A stretch of 64,000 nucleotides of DNA from Mansonella perstans (lineage: Eukaryota > Nematoda > Chromadorea > Rhabditida > Onchocercidae). The notes beneath the pieces were generated by a model. That model had not been told where the DNA came from, searched no databases, and worked only from the letters and a program-made list of their open reading frames with translations. Where the stretch lies: positions 186,001-250,000 of the forward strand of contig JBAMDO010000055.1 of NCBI GenBank assembly GCA_037074765.1. Direction: 5' to 3'. Within the stretch, counting starts at the first letter, position 1, and each line of letters begins with the position of its first letter. The position numbers and the translations under genes were made by a program. Shown here piece by piece: positions 12,207-25,443 of this stretch.

Positions 12207-15200
12207 CTATCGGTTTAACAACAAAATATCATAATCTGTGCACCGTTTTTGCTGATGCATTATCATTGGGCTGTTCCATGATCTACTTGGTGCTGTACCA
12301 TAACCACTTTCATGTCCATTATCACCTGAATTACCGGAATTCCGAGATTTTTCATCATCGGTGAAACTGGAATTTATATCCTATGACCAAACAATGAAAA
12401 ATAATAAATTTAAAATTTTTAAAAACTAATTCACATAAAATTTGAATACATTCTCTGATGTAAACTTTGCTCTGCTACCTATGATTCATTATTCTTTCAT
12501 ATCTTATTATAACGGAAAAAATGAAATAAGTGAATTGTTCTACGAAATATTAATCAGCTAATCTTCTCTAATTTGGCTATTTTTTTCGTTCTAATCATTT
12601 CAGTTTCAACTTTCAATTAAAAATTTATTTTGTTATTTAGTAAAGGTGAAATTAAACTTCTAGCTTTATGCTGTAGCAGTGAATTTGGTAGTTCAGTCAG
12701 AACTTTTGGAAATCAGAAAAAAGAAAAAGAGAAATCAAATGTGGGGAATTTTACCGCTTCAACGATGAAGCATTTTGCATTACATCATTCTCCTTTTCCA
12801 TTGAGTTTCCAGATGAATCCAGACTAAGCGGAGAACCCTGACATGGTGGTGGTGGTGGTGGGCGGCATGTTGGCGGTGGCCTTCGCACTGCTGGTATACA
12901 ATAAAGTAGCTAAAAACAATTAATTAAAGAAATTTTAAACTGGAAAAAAATCATCAAATTCCTCATTTTGTTTTAATTTATAAATCTTCCATTTCTAAGT
13001 GATCTTTTCGAATTTATTTGATGGTTCATCAAAGTAACAAAAATTTTGCAGAAATAAAGTACAATTTCGCTGCACAAATATTTTGCACGTAATTTACAAA
13101 TAAATATAATCAACGTGAAAAGTTCATACTTCTCGTCTTGATGCATATGCTGTGGGATTTCCGGAAGATGCGGCATTAAAAGTTCCGTTCCCCGGAATTT
13201 CTTCGTACAATCTTCCGATGGTGCAATAACCGTCCGAAGAACCGCGAATTCGAAATACTGTTGCAGTTTGTAGTGGTGATTTCCTCACCGAATTTGTTGA
13301 TGACAACTTATTAGAATGATATGGATAACTCCTGCAAGAAATTTCCAATCATAAAATTAATTAGTCATATCAGGTTTTAATTAAATTAAACCTATTTAGT
13401 TGTTATCGGCAGAACTTATAATTTCTGAAGATTTGAAATTCATTTGCAAATTACCCAATGAAAAAGTATCATAAAACGCAGACATTTGCACTTAAGGAAG
13501 AATAAATCAATACATTATGAAATTGGTCATTTAAACATTAACCTCCAAGAATTTGAAGTGACCCGAACAGCTTTGTGCTTTATAAAATTATTCTCAGTGG
13601 ACCCGTATAACAAATCACCATTTATCACTGAACTACCATTCTGGATCGTTGTGGTATATGGCCAATCGCTACTACTTAATACAAAGTCGGCTGAAAATTC
13701 CGATTTTCGTTTTGTTTTTCTTTGTCCTTTCCGGCTGAACCTGTAAAATAAAAATTAAATGATTCCTAATTTCTTTTTCTTTTAAGAATTTAAAACTGTA
13801 ATCTTTTCGAGATTTCCTTTCTCTGTTGTAAACTACTAATACAATTTACATAGGCGTAAATTACCGATACAGATATTTCTTTCTTAAATCTCTGATTATT
13901 AAATGGTTTATCATCTATATTGAGGATGTGGTGGAAAAAAATTTCAATTTTTTTAAACAGAAATTTTGAGAGTTATTTGTTAAGGGAGAATAAAATTGTT
14001 TCAAACAATAATGTTCTTCTATTTTTGCTAAAACTAAATTAATTACTAAGGAAATTGAAGTAAAAAACATTTGGCAGTGAAAGAAAAAAAAAATTAGCCA
14101 TGGCTATATAAATTGCAAAATAAAAAACACTTTCAACATAATATAATAAAATTCGACAAATGCATGGTCATCGTATATGCCGAAAGTTTTCCTAAATAAG
14201 TTTAATAAGAAAGGAAGGTAAAGGTATATATTGCATACATCATTGTAAAAATGAATTGTTATTACTAAAAAAAAAAAAATGAAAAAAAAATGGATAAATC
14301 AGATGAGAGTAGCATTGATGTTATGTGAAAGTATTAAAGTTTAAAATTTGTCAGATGAATAAATTTATTTGCAAATGCATTTTATTTTCTACTACTATAA
14401 CATCATCATGCAGATCAAAGATTACTGAAAAAAATGTACTCTGAAATGATTCGTTTCCTAAATTTTTAAATAATTCCAAAAACACAGTGTAGTAGTGGAC
14501 TTTTTGTCAAATTTCATTCCTTTTAATATTTTTCAAAAATTTCTTACGAATTGCTAAATGTCAATGAAATTAATTGAATAGTGGGAAAATGGTGCTAAAT
14601 GAGATGAGAACAGATGCATGCAAACATTTCCGCTCAATTTCCTCTTTTTGACATTTTAAAATTGCATTTCACATTTGCATAGCTTAAATTGCTAACTGAC
14701 TGCTTAAACAAATTATTGCATTCGTAATTATAAAGCTTTCATGATTATAAAGGTAAACAAATCATCATAATTTAAAGCTTTCAATAAAACTAATGAGATT
14801 TATTGATTGATCGAGGTGTTATTGAATTTTTTTCAACTAATAATAATCTTTTATAAGATAATTTTAAAAATGCTGCAAACAATTTATTAATTAATTATAA
14901 GTCACATTGTTCTAATTCGAATGGTAAATAAATTATACTACAGTGATATGTGTGAGCAATATTTCTGCTAAATTATGGTTTGGGAGAATTGATGATGGTA
15001 AGAACGGATGATAAATAAACCCAAACCGTCTGCTCTCGATCGTACACCATTCATCATTGTCATCAAGAATGAAACATATGGATCGGATACGGGTAGAAAT
15101 ATATGGGTAAAACCCATATAGCAATAAAAGTAATTAACAACAACAACCACGAAAGTATGCAACTGTGATTTACTGATAGGATAAATGGATGATAACGACA

Positions 15201-16885
15201 ATTGGCTTTCTAATTCTCACAAATTAATCAAGCTTGTTATTATAACAGATACAAATTAAGACAACAGATAATAATCTAGCCAAAGCTAGAATTATTGCAT
15301 ATCATATATATTTCTGAACTACTGCTCAATTTAATGATTGCAACGATAGAAGGGGAAAATGAAATCGGTGATTTTTTTTTTACGATATTATAATTCTGTA
15401 AAAATTTTCAAAAAAAGCTTTTGTTTTTATAGATTTTTGTAAAATTTTCTTTTTTAACAAATTTATCAATATTATACTTGAAATAAAATTTATTAAAAAT
15501 TAGCAAACCTTCGTAAACGAATGTAAATAATGATGACTAATAAGGCAGCAGAAATTAGTGCACCGGATGCAAGTAAGGCATACACGAGATAATCAGGTAG
15601 ATCGGAAAATGCTGAAGACACTTCGTTATGTGATGTTGTTGTTGCTTTCTGATTTACATCACATTGCTGAATCTAAAAAATCAATCCAATTTTTCATTGC
15701 TATACATTTAAATAGACATTGAACTTTGACCTTTTCCTATCATTTTTATTCCGCTACTTACTCATTTCACTTTCATTACTGATTTCAATATTTGACTGTT
15801 GTATTTAATGCTTTTTACGTTAGCTGGTTAACATTTATATTACGCATCGAAATTCATAATTTGCACTTTCTTTCTCATTAGCTCTATTTATAATTTGCAT
15901 ACAAATTAGATTGAAAAAAAAAAATTGTGCAGATGTCAATTTGCATATGTCATTCTAAATCATTTTTTATAAAAATTTTTTTTTTTAATTATAAAAAATT
16001 TTAATAATTTATATTATTTTGTTACATCCTCAAAAAAGCGGAAACTATTTCTAATTTCATTTTTATGCTATTTTGATGAAAAAAAAAGTGTTGTGATTTT
16101 TTAAAAAATACCTTGAAAATAACGAAAGGTTTCATTTTCCACACTTTGTATTATAAATATAATAAATAAGTTTGTGACGTTAATATCCGTTTATAATTAA
16201 CAGTAATTTGAATCTGTAGTAAATTTCGTCGAAAATTTTTCAAATTTACTAATTTATTAAAAGCAGGACATTCATTATTTGTTGTATGCTTTTCTTTCGT
16301 AGCGTTTGAGAGCTTGAACAAGAAAATAAAACCTGTGTAAGTTCATCAGCAGGTTCATCGGAAAGCAAATGCCAAATTAATGATGGATCAGGCGGTGGTG
16401 GAATATCAAATTTCGGTGGTGGTGATACACATTCACATACCATCATAAAACAACATTGAACATCGTATTTGATAGTTTTACTGAAATAATTTTACAACAT
16501 AAGTTTTATTATTCCTTATCAATGAAGCAATAAACGTGAATATATGCTTACTGTATAGTTAATATAAATTTAAATAGAATGATACGATAGATTATCGAAA
16601 AAATCAATGATAACATCAGTTTAAAAAAATTACTTTATTTCAGCAGAATAAAATTAACGAAAATAGTTATGTCAACCATGAAATATCAACTGTTTTCTAT
16701 TTTTCTTGTTTATTTAATTCAAATTTAACACAGTGTATTTAATTAAAGCAAACTTCTTATAAGTTTTGTAAGATTTTCATGAGTTTAACTTACTTACCAT
16801 TAGGTTCCTTAGGAAGTTGTCTAAAGTACAAATGCAAAATGATCACTATATTTCTTATTGTAGAGACCGAATTAATGACTGTCAT
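12207..16885 (-). CDS. Single-pass membrane protein with Cys/Pro-rich ectodomain and signalling-type tail, 8 exons
   Basis: Exons (minus order): 16794-16885, 16333-16480, 15509-15672, 13543-13740, 13130-13331, 12755-12909, 12450-12474, 12207-12380; 1158 nt, 385 residues. The first exon gives a hydrophobic N-terminus (IRNIVIILHLYF) that may be a signal peptide. Residues 40-48 are Cys-rich (CCFMMVCEC), followed by a proline stretch. The transmembrane helix is at about 108-131 (YLVYALLASGALISAALLVI), then basic stop-transfer residues. The tail of about 250 residues is Ser/Asn-rich with Y242-EEI, a classic SH2-ligand form, and a proline-rich RRPPPTCRPPPPPC near 277-290, an SH3-ligand form. A receptor or adaptor-like role at the plasma membrane is inferred; no named family is recognised. 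Exon 1 has two overlapping GTAAGT donors, and only the second (16792-16793) keeps frame. The 25-nt exon is the least certain. Confidence 0.65.
12450..12474 (-). other. Proposed 25-nt micro-exon of the membrane-protein gene
   Basis: The exon before it (12755-12909) ends in phase 2 and the last exon (12207-12380) opens in phase 0, so a piece of length 3n+1 is required between them. The stretch 12450-12474 (RAKFTSEN) has AG before it and GT after it and fits exactly. It was chosen by phase alone. Confidence 0.4.
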
Positions 16886-17073
16886 TTAACAATGTACGCC
16901 TTGCTCTTCCAACTTATTCTTTTCTTTTTTTTTAACTTTGATACTAGCTGATAAATTTATTTATAAGTTTTAAATTTTTTGAAAAAAAATTATTTATCTA
17001 TTTGAGAAACTGGAAAGCCAACAAAGTTAACTAATGATGACAAAGAGACAGCCAAGTTTTGAAACAGATTAAG

Positions 17074-17074
<1 letters not shown>

Positions 17075-17130
<56 letters not shown>
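17075..17130. repeat. TG/GT microsatellite
   Basis: Twenty-eight uninterrupted TG dinucleotides, followed by CGTGATGTG. It lies about 190 bp upstream of the start of the minus-strand membrane-protein gene, so it is in or near the promoter region. Confidence 0.95.
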
Positions 17131-17134
<4 letters not shown>

Positions 17135-20100
17135 ATGTGCTAGTAATTTCGTATCAGTGGGAATAGCATCGTTAATAGTGGTCCAAGGGCCAAATCAAAC
17201 AACTTGTGCTGAGGACAGCGGTGGCAGGAGAAGGCTAATGAATCGTTTTGAATGAAAGCAGGACAGGCTAAGGTTCAAAACCGGTGAGAGAAATAGTGAG
17301 GAAAACGAAATCCGATTTTAAGGTTGGTAAATTCAATCAGCGATAGTTTTATTTGATGTTTAGGCCCATTTCTAAAACTAAGCTTTATATTTCTCTTGCT
17401 TCTAAAGTTTATTGGATAAATTTAATTGAGAAATAAGATATGCTAATGATATTTAAGCGCACGAACATTTCCAATGTATGCTGGCAAAATTTGCGATTTC
17501 TAAAAGAAGTGATAAAAGAATTAATTACTTATAACTTATGTAAAATGAATTATCCGCCAATTATGCTAATTTGCTTAACTCTTAACATTCGTATTCATAA
17601 GTTATTTGTCTAGAGCTTATACTAATGACAACAGTTTCAATTAGTTTATCTCAAAATTAGTTTATCTTCTTATAGATTATTAGCACTAGGCTTTGATTTT
17701 TTTTCATTTATAGACTTTTATATTGTACTGAATTATGAATTTGCATAATTCAAGCCTTATTAGATCTAGTAAAAGGTTCCTAATTTGCCATCGCAATCAG
17801 TGCAATGCAAACCTTTTTTCTTGCATTTTTTTTATTTTTTTATAAGATAATAAACGATAAAACTTATTCAATGGCTTTCAAAACGATAGAACTAATGACC
17901 AGTCGATCATTTGGGAATTTCATTTAAAATTGAATTATTGTTTTTTTTTCTGATTAAAATGCGGTATTCTAACAGAACCTATGCATGTATTTGCAAATTG
18001 CATCATCTGATGAACTGCATCTTTTCATCAATTTTTTCCAAATAAGAAATATGCGGAGTGATGCAGAAATTTCCAGCATATTTATTTTTGCGAATTAATT
18101 CAAACACTACAAGCAATAAAACTATTCATTTCAGTATGATACTAAATTCCACATAATTATATCAAGGATAATTAATTACAGATCTGACATTACAAACCGC
18201 TCCAGTTAAACAGAATTATTTCAAATTCTTTGCTACTTAAATTTAATTTGTATTGCTGCTTGTTCAATAATTTCAAATAAATTCGCTTTAATGAAGAGAC
18301 AAGTTGTGACACTAACAATTAATTTAATTAATAACAGCTTTTTAATTGTTCATTTAGAATTTTTTTTGTCCAAATAATTCTCGGTTACATTATTGAATAG
18401 TTATGATAAATGACAACAAAGAAAAAAAAGTCACTTCGTAAGCTATAAAATATTTACAAGTTTTTCTCATGCTTAAAGTTAAAATTTGCGATTGCACAAA
18501 AAGTTTTATTTAAGGAATGATTCATTTGATGCGTGATAAATTGCTACATAGGCAATTTTCAATGGAACCATTTGATTTGTCAACTTGAATAAGCTTTAGC
18601 AAAGAAATGATTTTGAAATTTGAGAAATTTCAGAATGAAAAGTTATGAAAAAAAAAAATTTAAAAGATGGCAACTATAGAGTTGTGTCTTTGCAATCGAA
18701 TGTAACTGACGAACTAAATAATTAAAACAACGACTGTATTCAATATCACTATTATGAAATGATAAAAATGAAATTAATTGTGACAAAATAGTTAATGAGT
18801 TCGTTGTAGCGAAATTTTCTTTCAGCAGATGATACGTAAGTTAATTCAATTTTCAAACATTTAAATATTATCATTGTTTACTTGTTCTGAACATTCATGT
18901 ATTAAGAGAAAAAAAATCTTACTTATACCAACTTTACTTTTGAAAGTTAACTTTTATTATGAAAGTTTTCACTAGTTTCATCTTACATCCTACAGTACTT
19001 AATGTTAAATAAAATTAGATTCAGTTAAATGCATTATACAACTAAACAGTGTAAAATTATTTCATACCACACTTATCATCACTAGCACATCAATCAATGT
19101 GATAAGAATGTAAACATTTGAAAATATTTGTGATACTCGTAAGGAGTGATATGGATGATACGGTATCAGATAGGATACAATAATATCACATATTTATTTT
19201 ACTAGCAATATAATAAAATATTTGCAATTTTTCCGTTTATTTTACTCATCTTGTTTGCAACAGAATCCGAAAAATATAAAAACAAAATCGGATAAAAAAT
19301 CCATAAGGAAAAAAATTGATGCTTGAAGTAAGGCCGGATAACTGAATATTTGAATAAATAAAAAAATAAAAGTGATAAACGGATAAACTAATACTGAATA
19401 CTGATTGAGTGCAAGAATAAGTATGGAAGTGTCAAAATTCATACGCTTCAAAATGCAAAACGATCAGTGACATTCGATAACAAGTATTCTGATCAAGCGG
19501 TAACAGAACTGTAATAATTGATATAACTGATATATTTATATCTTCTATTATATCTTCTAACTGATATATTTATATCTTTTATTTGTTGTTTAAAATGTTG
19601 TCATATTGCAATTAAATATAAAATACAAAATTTTTTTTTGAGAAAAAGAAAAAAGTAAATAAGAAAGACCGATAAATAGCAAAAGTTCGACAGTGAAGTT
19701 TGAAATTTGTTAAATAATGAAATTAAATAAAGTTTTGAATTTTCGTTGGATAAAATATCTCTTCTGCGATAGCAATTATCTCGCTCGTTATCTTAAATCG
19801 TTTGCCGTTAATTCTTACTAATTAATTGAAATTTATCTCACAAAAAAAGAAGCAAAATGATACAATGTGAAATCATGATTTTTAAATTACATTTTCATCC
19901 ATGTTACTTCAACAAATTGTGAATCTTAAAATTTTGAAATTCTAGTTTTCTTTTTTTAAAAATGAGATCCAAACAATTATTAAGCATACATATTGCATCA
20001 TTTCATTAAATACTTAAGATTAAAACAGAATTGTTATGAAAAAAATGAAAAGAAAGAAAAAGAGGAAAAAAATCAGTAGCATAAGGCCAAGTCCGGTAAA

Positions 20101-23100
20101 CAAACCCATCGAGCCAATTTTCGAGGGTACTATTTCGTTCCCAACATCTGTCTTAAGGTTATCCTTTCGTTAAACATACAAGACATTGCCAATGTAACTC
20201 AAGTAGACAAGTAAGTATTGGGTCTAAAACGCTTCTCAAGTCCTTTGAACATCATCTTAGCTAATTCTTGAAATAAGAGAATTGCATATCCAATATATGT
20301 TAACGTCCATTTTAATAAAAAAAGTTTTGTCAAACTCGGAAGATTTGAAAGCGGTGAAATTTTTCGACAAACAACTACGTGCACTTAAAAATTATCATTG
20401 CTTTATTTTTATCTTTGCTTCCTTATGCTTACTGCAAATTTATACTTAAAAACAACGAATGAATATAAAAATTAAGCGAAAAGACATAAGAATTGATAAA
20501 TTCAGAAGCGTGGGCGTAAAAAATTATTCTATGCTTATTCAAAATGTAGCATTGTGAGAGTTATTTTTTTTTGTCTAAATTGAATCCTAATTTGAAAGAT
20601 TATTTAAAAAAAAGGGGTGCAAATTTTTTTAAAAGCTGAACAGAAAGAAAGAAAAAGGCCTTTGCTGAAAGGAAGTTAATTCTTTCGGCAAAATATCTGG
20701 CCTCATCATCCACTTACGTTTGTTAGTTTTAGTTGTGACCACTTCATTGTCATTTGTATTTCAAAAATTCTTTTTCTTTTCTTCTAATGAAGAATTTATG
20801 ATAAAAAGATTTAGCGGCCAATAGCCAATACTTCTTGCATATTCTTTATACCAACAAGAAAAAAATTAAAATGCAATTTCATTTGTCATTCTGGAAAAAA
20901 AGAGAAATTATGTTTGAAATTTTTGTTTAATTTTTCAACAATGTACTAAATTAAAACTGAAACAAACTATTAGCATTGTTAGCATTTCATTGTTTAGTTA
21001 AATCCAAATTTTAACATTTTGCAACACTTAACAGTTGAATTAACTGAAATATATTAAATGACCATTCAAATTTCTAATTTATTATTTATGCATTTTTAAT
21101 AGTAAATTCGTGAAATCGATCAAAGAAATTTGCAAATGTTGTAAATAATTATAATTGCTCTAATATTATTAGCTAAGTGCAACTTTGTGACATCCAAGAA
21201 TTTTGTGCTTTTTTTGCCAAAAGAAAATTTCGATTATCTAATTAATCGATGTGTAAATCAATTAATTAGATATTCAAAAAAAAAAGTGTTCTGAAAAAGC
21301 TTAGTAATTAAGTGGTAGAGAGAAGAAGTAATTGGGAAGTAAGAGATAAGTAAGAAATAAAGTAATGAAGTAGGTCAAAGTAATTGAGCCATGATAACAG
21401 TTATAAATTATTATTGGTGCAAGAAGCTTATCACATTACAGTTTTAGTTAGGCAGTCCATAGGATTAGTATTGAAGCTATAATATGGAAACATTGATAAA
21501 TATGAAAGTAATAACAGCAACAGTTAGCTATTTTAGTACGACAGTTCATAACTAGTAACTGAAACAATATGCACATCAAATAACATTAATTCAATAGTCA
21601 ACAATTACATTAGTTCGAATAGAACAATAACATTACTTCAAATAAATACATTTTATTTACTTTACCATTAGTTATATCTATGCAAACAAATTATTGTTTA
21701 ATTAATGTTCAAAAAAAAAAATGCATATAAAATGCTTTGTAAATAAGCAAACGAGCAAATTTAGTAGGAAAGAAATGAGAAAATGAATTTTTATTAGGAA
21801 AATTATTCGAAACAAATATTAGCTAAAATAATTAAATGTTAGAGTTAAAAGCAATAACAATAAGCATCAGCAATGTGAATATCAATTTACAGGATTCATT
21901 TCCGAGAATACCTGTCAATCAATCAAATTACATATGACATATAGGCATATAGAATGAAGTACATACACAGCAAGCAAATAAACAAGACAGGAAAGGTCGA
22001 GTAATTCCAGGTGAATAATTAGTCAGAAATCAGCCTAAATCACAAAAGGGATAATCCATTCAGTAGGCATACCTGTTAAGTGGTAGTTAGAATTGAATAA
22101 AATTGAATTGAATTGAACATGATGGCATAGAATCATATGGTGACAGAAGCAGATGTTTCGGTTTTTTTTTTTTTTTTTGTTTTCAATAATATATATGGCC
22201 ATTGTATTGTACTAAATATTTCATAGGAACAGGACTGTAAGATCAGTATGGACATCTGTTCTTGACAGCCGTTAGCAATTGGAGACATTAGTTTCGCATC
22301 GACTTTTCCAGCAATTTTAAACTTTCCAATTTTAAAACTTTAGTCATTTTTAAAAATAATTCAAAGTTATTTGAACTTAATCTAAATTTAAAGGAAAAAA
22401 ACAATGTCGAAACAAAAAATGCTATGTAATTTACCGATTGATTGATTAATTAAAGATTAGCTGATTTTTTAAATAAAAATTTACCAACATAACAATTGAG
22501 TAAAACAATCTGTGACCGTTCTAGTGGAAAAACTATGAAGCATATGCATTCATGTATGAAATTCAGTTAAACAGAGTGTTAATGAATAGCTAAAAGTATT
22601 TGGCTATTGTAGCTACAAGTACTTGGCTATCATATTTCAGGTTTTAAGTTTTGTAGTTACATTGAAGTTTTTGAAACATATCTTTAACTTCTTGGATAAA
22701 ATTAAAATGAAATTAATTTAATTAAAACCGAAATAAGAAGAGAATTTAAATTTAAATGATTGCCCTGAAATATTTAGCATTTGAAATCAAAGTCCTTTGA
22801 TTTCCATTGAAAAAATAAACAACAATAGACGATAGTAAATCAAAGGACGATAGTAGTTCTGTTCTATTGTACTTTCAAATAGTTCCAAAACATTGTACTA
22901 GTGCAGTACTGACCATTAGTACCTAATTGTATCTGGTCACTGCTTTCTTTAGATTTCAAATTATCCTGAAAATTTTAAAGCTATTTGACTCCTCAATCAA
23001 ATCTAGTTATTTTCCATACACTCTAAAACTCTGTAATTGACGAAACGATAAATTGCGCCAATTTTGCATCCAACTTATTTTCCCAATCATTCCTTCAATA

Positions 23101-25097
23101 TTCAATGATAATTTCAATTGTGGATTAAATTTAAAATTTCGTCCCAGTCGTAGTTTTAAAAACAAGAATTTTACTCAATGAAATTTTTATTACTTTCTCC
23201 TGGAGAAAATCTAATGGTATGTAAACATATCTTTATATTGTTATCTTTTATGGATGAAAATTATGGGATATATCGGAGCGTTCATTTAATTCTCGATCTT
23301 CTTAAATATATAAGCTGCCCAGTTTATTAATTTCAATAATTTTTATTTTGTTAAAATGAAAAAACTTTCTGTGTAAAAAATAAAAAGAAATAATCATAGT
23401 CTAATTATTCGAAGATAAACATTATCAAATGCTTGTAATAGAAGTTCAAAGGTCGTGTGTCATTTTCTGTCTGGAAAAGCGGGTAGGATCTTTATGATGA
23501 TGGCACCATATAAGCTGAGTGAAAAATAATGTTTGTTGGCAATATTGTGAGATTATGATCTTTCCTGATAGAGTCTCATGAAAATGCATTGAACCATAAA
23601 AAGTCCACAAAAATTACATCCGACAAAGGAAATGGAAAAAAAAAAGGAAGAGTTAAAGATGGTGAACGAGGCAGATAATGACACTGGTCTAATTATCATA
23701 GAAACAGAAGCCCAATTACGGTTCATAAGGTCATGACATCAAATGTCAAATATCAAATATAAATATGCTAAACAAAAATTGTCCTTCCATTTTCTCATCC
23801 ATGTTTTTTTACAATACAATTGATAAATTTGGCATTTGATATAAATGTTCACATTTATTCTGTCATGAATGACACATTACAAGAAAAAGTCTTTTAAGGT
23901 GATCATAAATTAAACAATACTAAATGAAATTGAATAATAATTGTGCTATCCGCAGAATTCCAAATAGATCAATGATCGACGGATTAAAAGCAGATGTGAC
24001 GAATGTAAAATGCTAATCTTTAATCTCTTTTCAAGTTAAACTTTGCTAATTTACATATCATACTTATAACTTAATCAACAATTAAAAATTATTTCATTTA
24101 GTGAAAAGAAAGTTTAACTAGTTAAATGTAATCTGATTGTTTATCTTCTGCTTTAGTTAATTAATTTAAATTTAATCCTACCGTTGTCCACTCTGAATGA
24201 TGGTTTTTGTTATTGTAATAAAAAAGATCGATTATTATTGGTGAAAAATTTTGTACAGTGATCATAATTTGTACGGTTCAAAATGATAGTTGTAATAGAA
24301 ATGGTGTTGTTAAAAGTTGCGAAGTACAATCATCAAAATTACAATTTCAAAAAAAAGATTACGATAGGATTATGACATTGATGTATCCCACACATTCATC
24401 ATCCTTTGTAATTTTCAAAAGCATTTTTTTCTTTCTCTTTCTCCCAATCTTTTCATAAATCAAATTTTGACTTAAATTTCACACTTCATAATAGTCAAGT
24501 GCAAAAAATCAGCAATATGCATAAATAATACCATGCCATATGGCATGATATGATCATTTGATGATGTGAAAAATAATTAACGAATAAAATGACCATTTCC
24601 ATTGTTTTTCTTTAGTTTCACTTCACTAATCTATCTGAACTTCTATGATCCGTTTAAGGAAGCTAAAAATTTAATTGCTTCAAGGATTATCTTTTCAATG
24701 CAACGATTCACATTTAAAAGTTAAGAAATATAATTTAAAAATAAGAAGAACTAGAGAATATGAAAATGGATCACTATAATGGAAAAAAACCTTAAGAAAA
24801 TATTACATATAGCAACTGTTTGTTAAGGATATTAGCCTTGAAAAATAATTCACATATTTTTAATATTGTTACAATAATGTTTATCATAATTCGAAAAATT
24901 TAACAAACAAATCTCTATGTGATGTTTTTTTAAAAAATTTTAAAATGATCCAGTTCAGAATTTTTTTTTAAAAATTCAAAAATTTCAGATATGTCAGCAA
25001 TATATCAGCAACGTTATTTCCGCGTTACGACGAGATACGAGTGAAAATTACTGAAGGAGCCGATAAAGATGGTTGTCGTACAAGTCTGTAATTAAAT

Positions 25098-25443
25098 GTT
25101 ACTCGAATATGGACAACGATACAAATCTGATCAGATTGTTCTGTGTCTAACAACAGGTGGAAGTACTCATTACTGTCCAAAATTCTCATCAATATGGGCA
25201 AGTTATGGTGAGAATAGGCAATAAATCTATCCAATAACACCTTCTTTTATCCTACCTATCGCCTATATCATTAGTTCGCAGAACATACCTACCTATCACG
25301 ATTCGAAATTTCTTACAGTCAATCATATAGCCAATGGACAATTACTTTTGTTGACCGGTATTCCGCATGAATGAAGTAAAAAGGATATAACGAAATTATG
25401 GATCAATGTACTTGCACAAAGACTGTTGCAAGGTGACAAGTAA
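25098..25443 (+). pseudogene. Possible decayed coding fragment
   Basis: One plus-strand frame stays open for long stretches: LEYGQRYKSDQIVLCLTTGG onward to a TAA after GENRQ, then more than 50 codons including SKFLTVNHIANGQLLLLTGI to a TGA, then DITKLWINVLAQRLLQGDK. Such runs are unusual at this AT content. There is no start, splice pattern or recognised family, so it is offered only as a possible relic. Confidence 0.25.
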
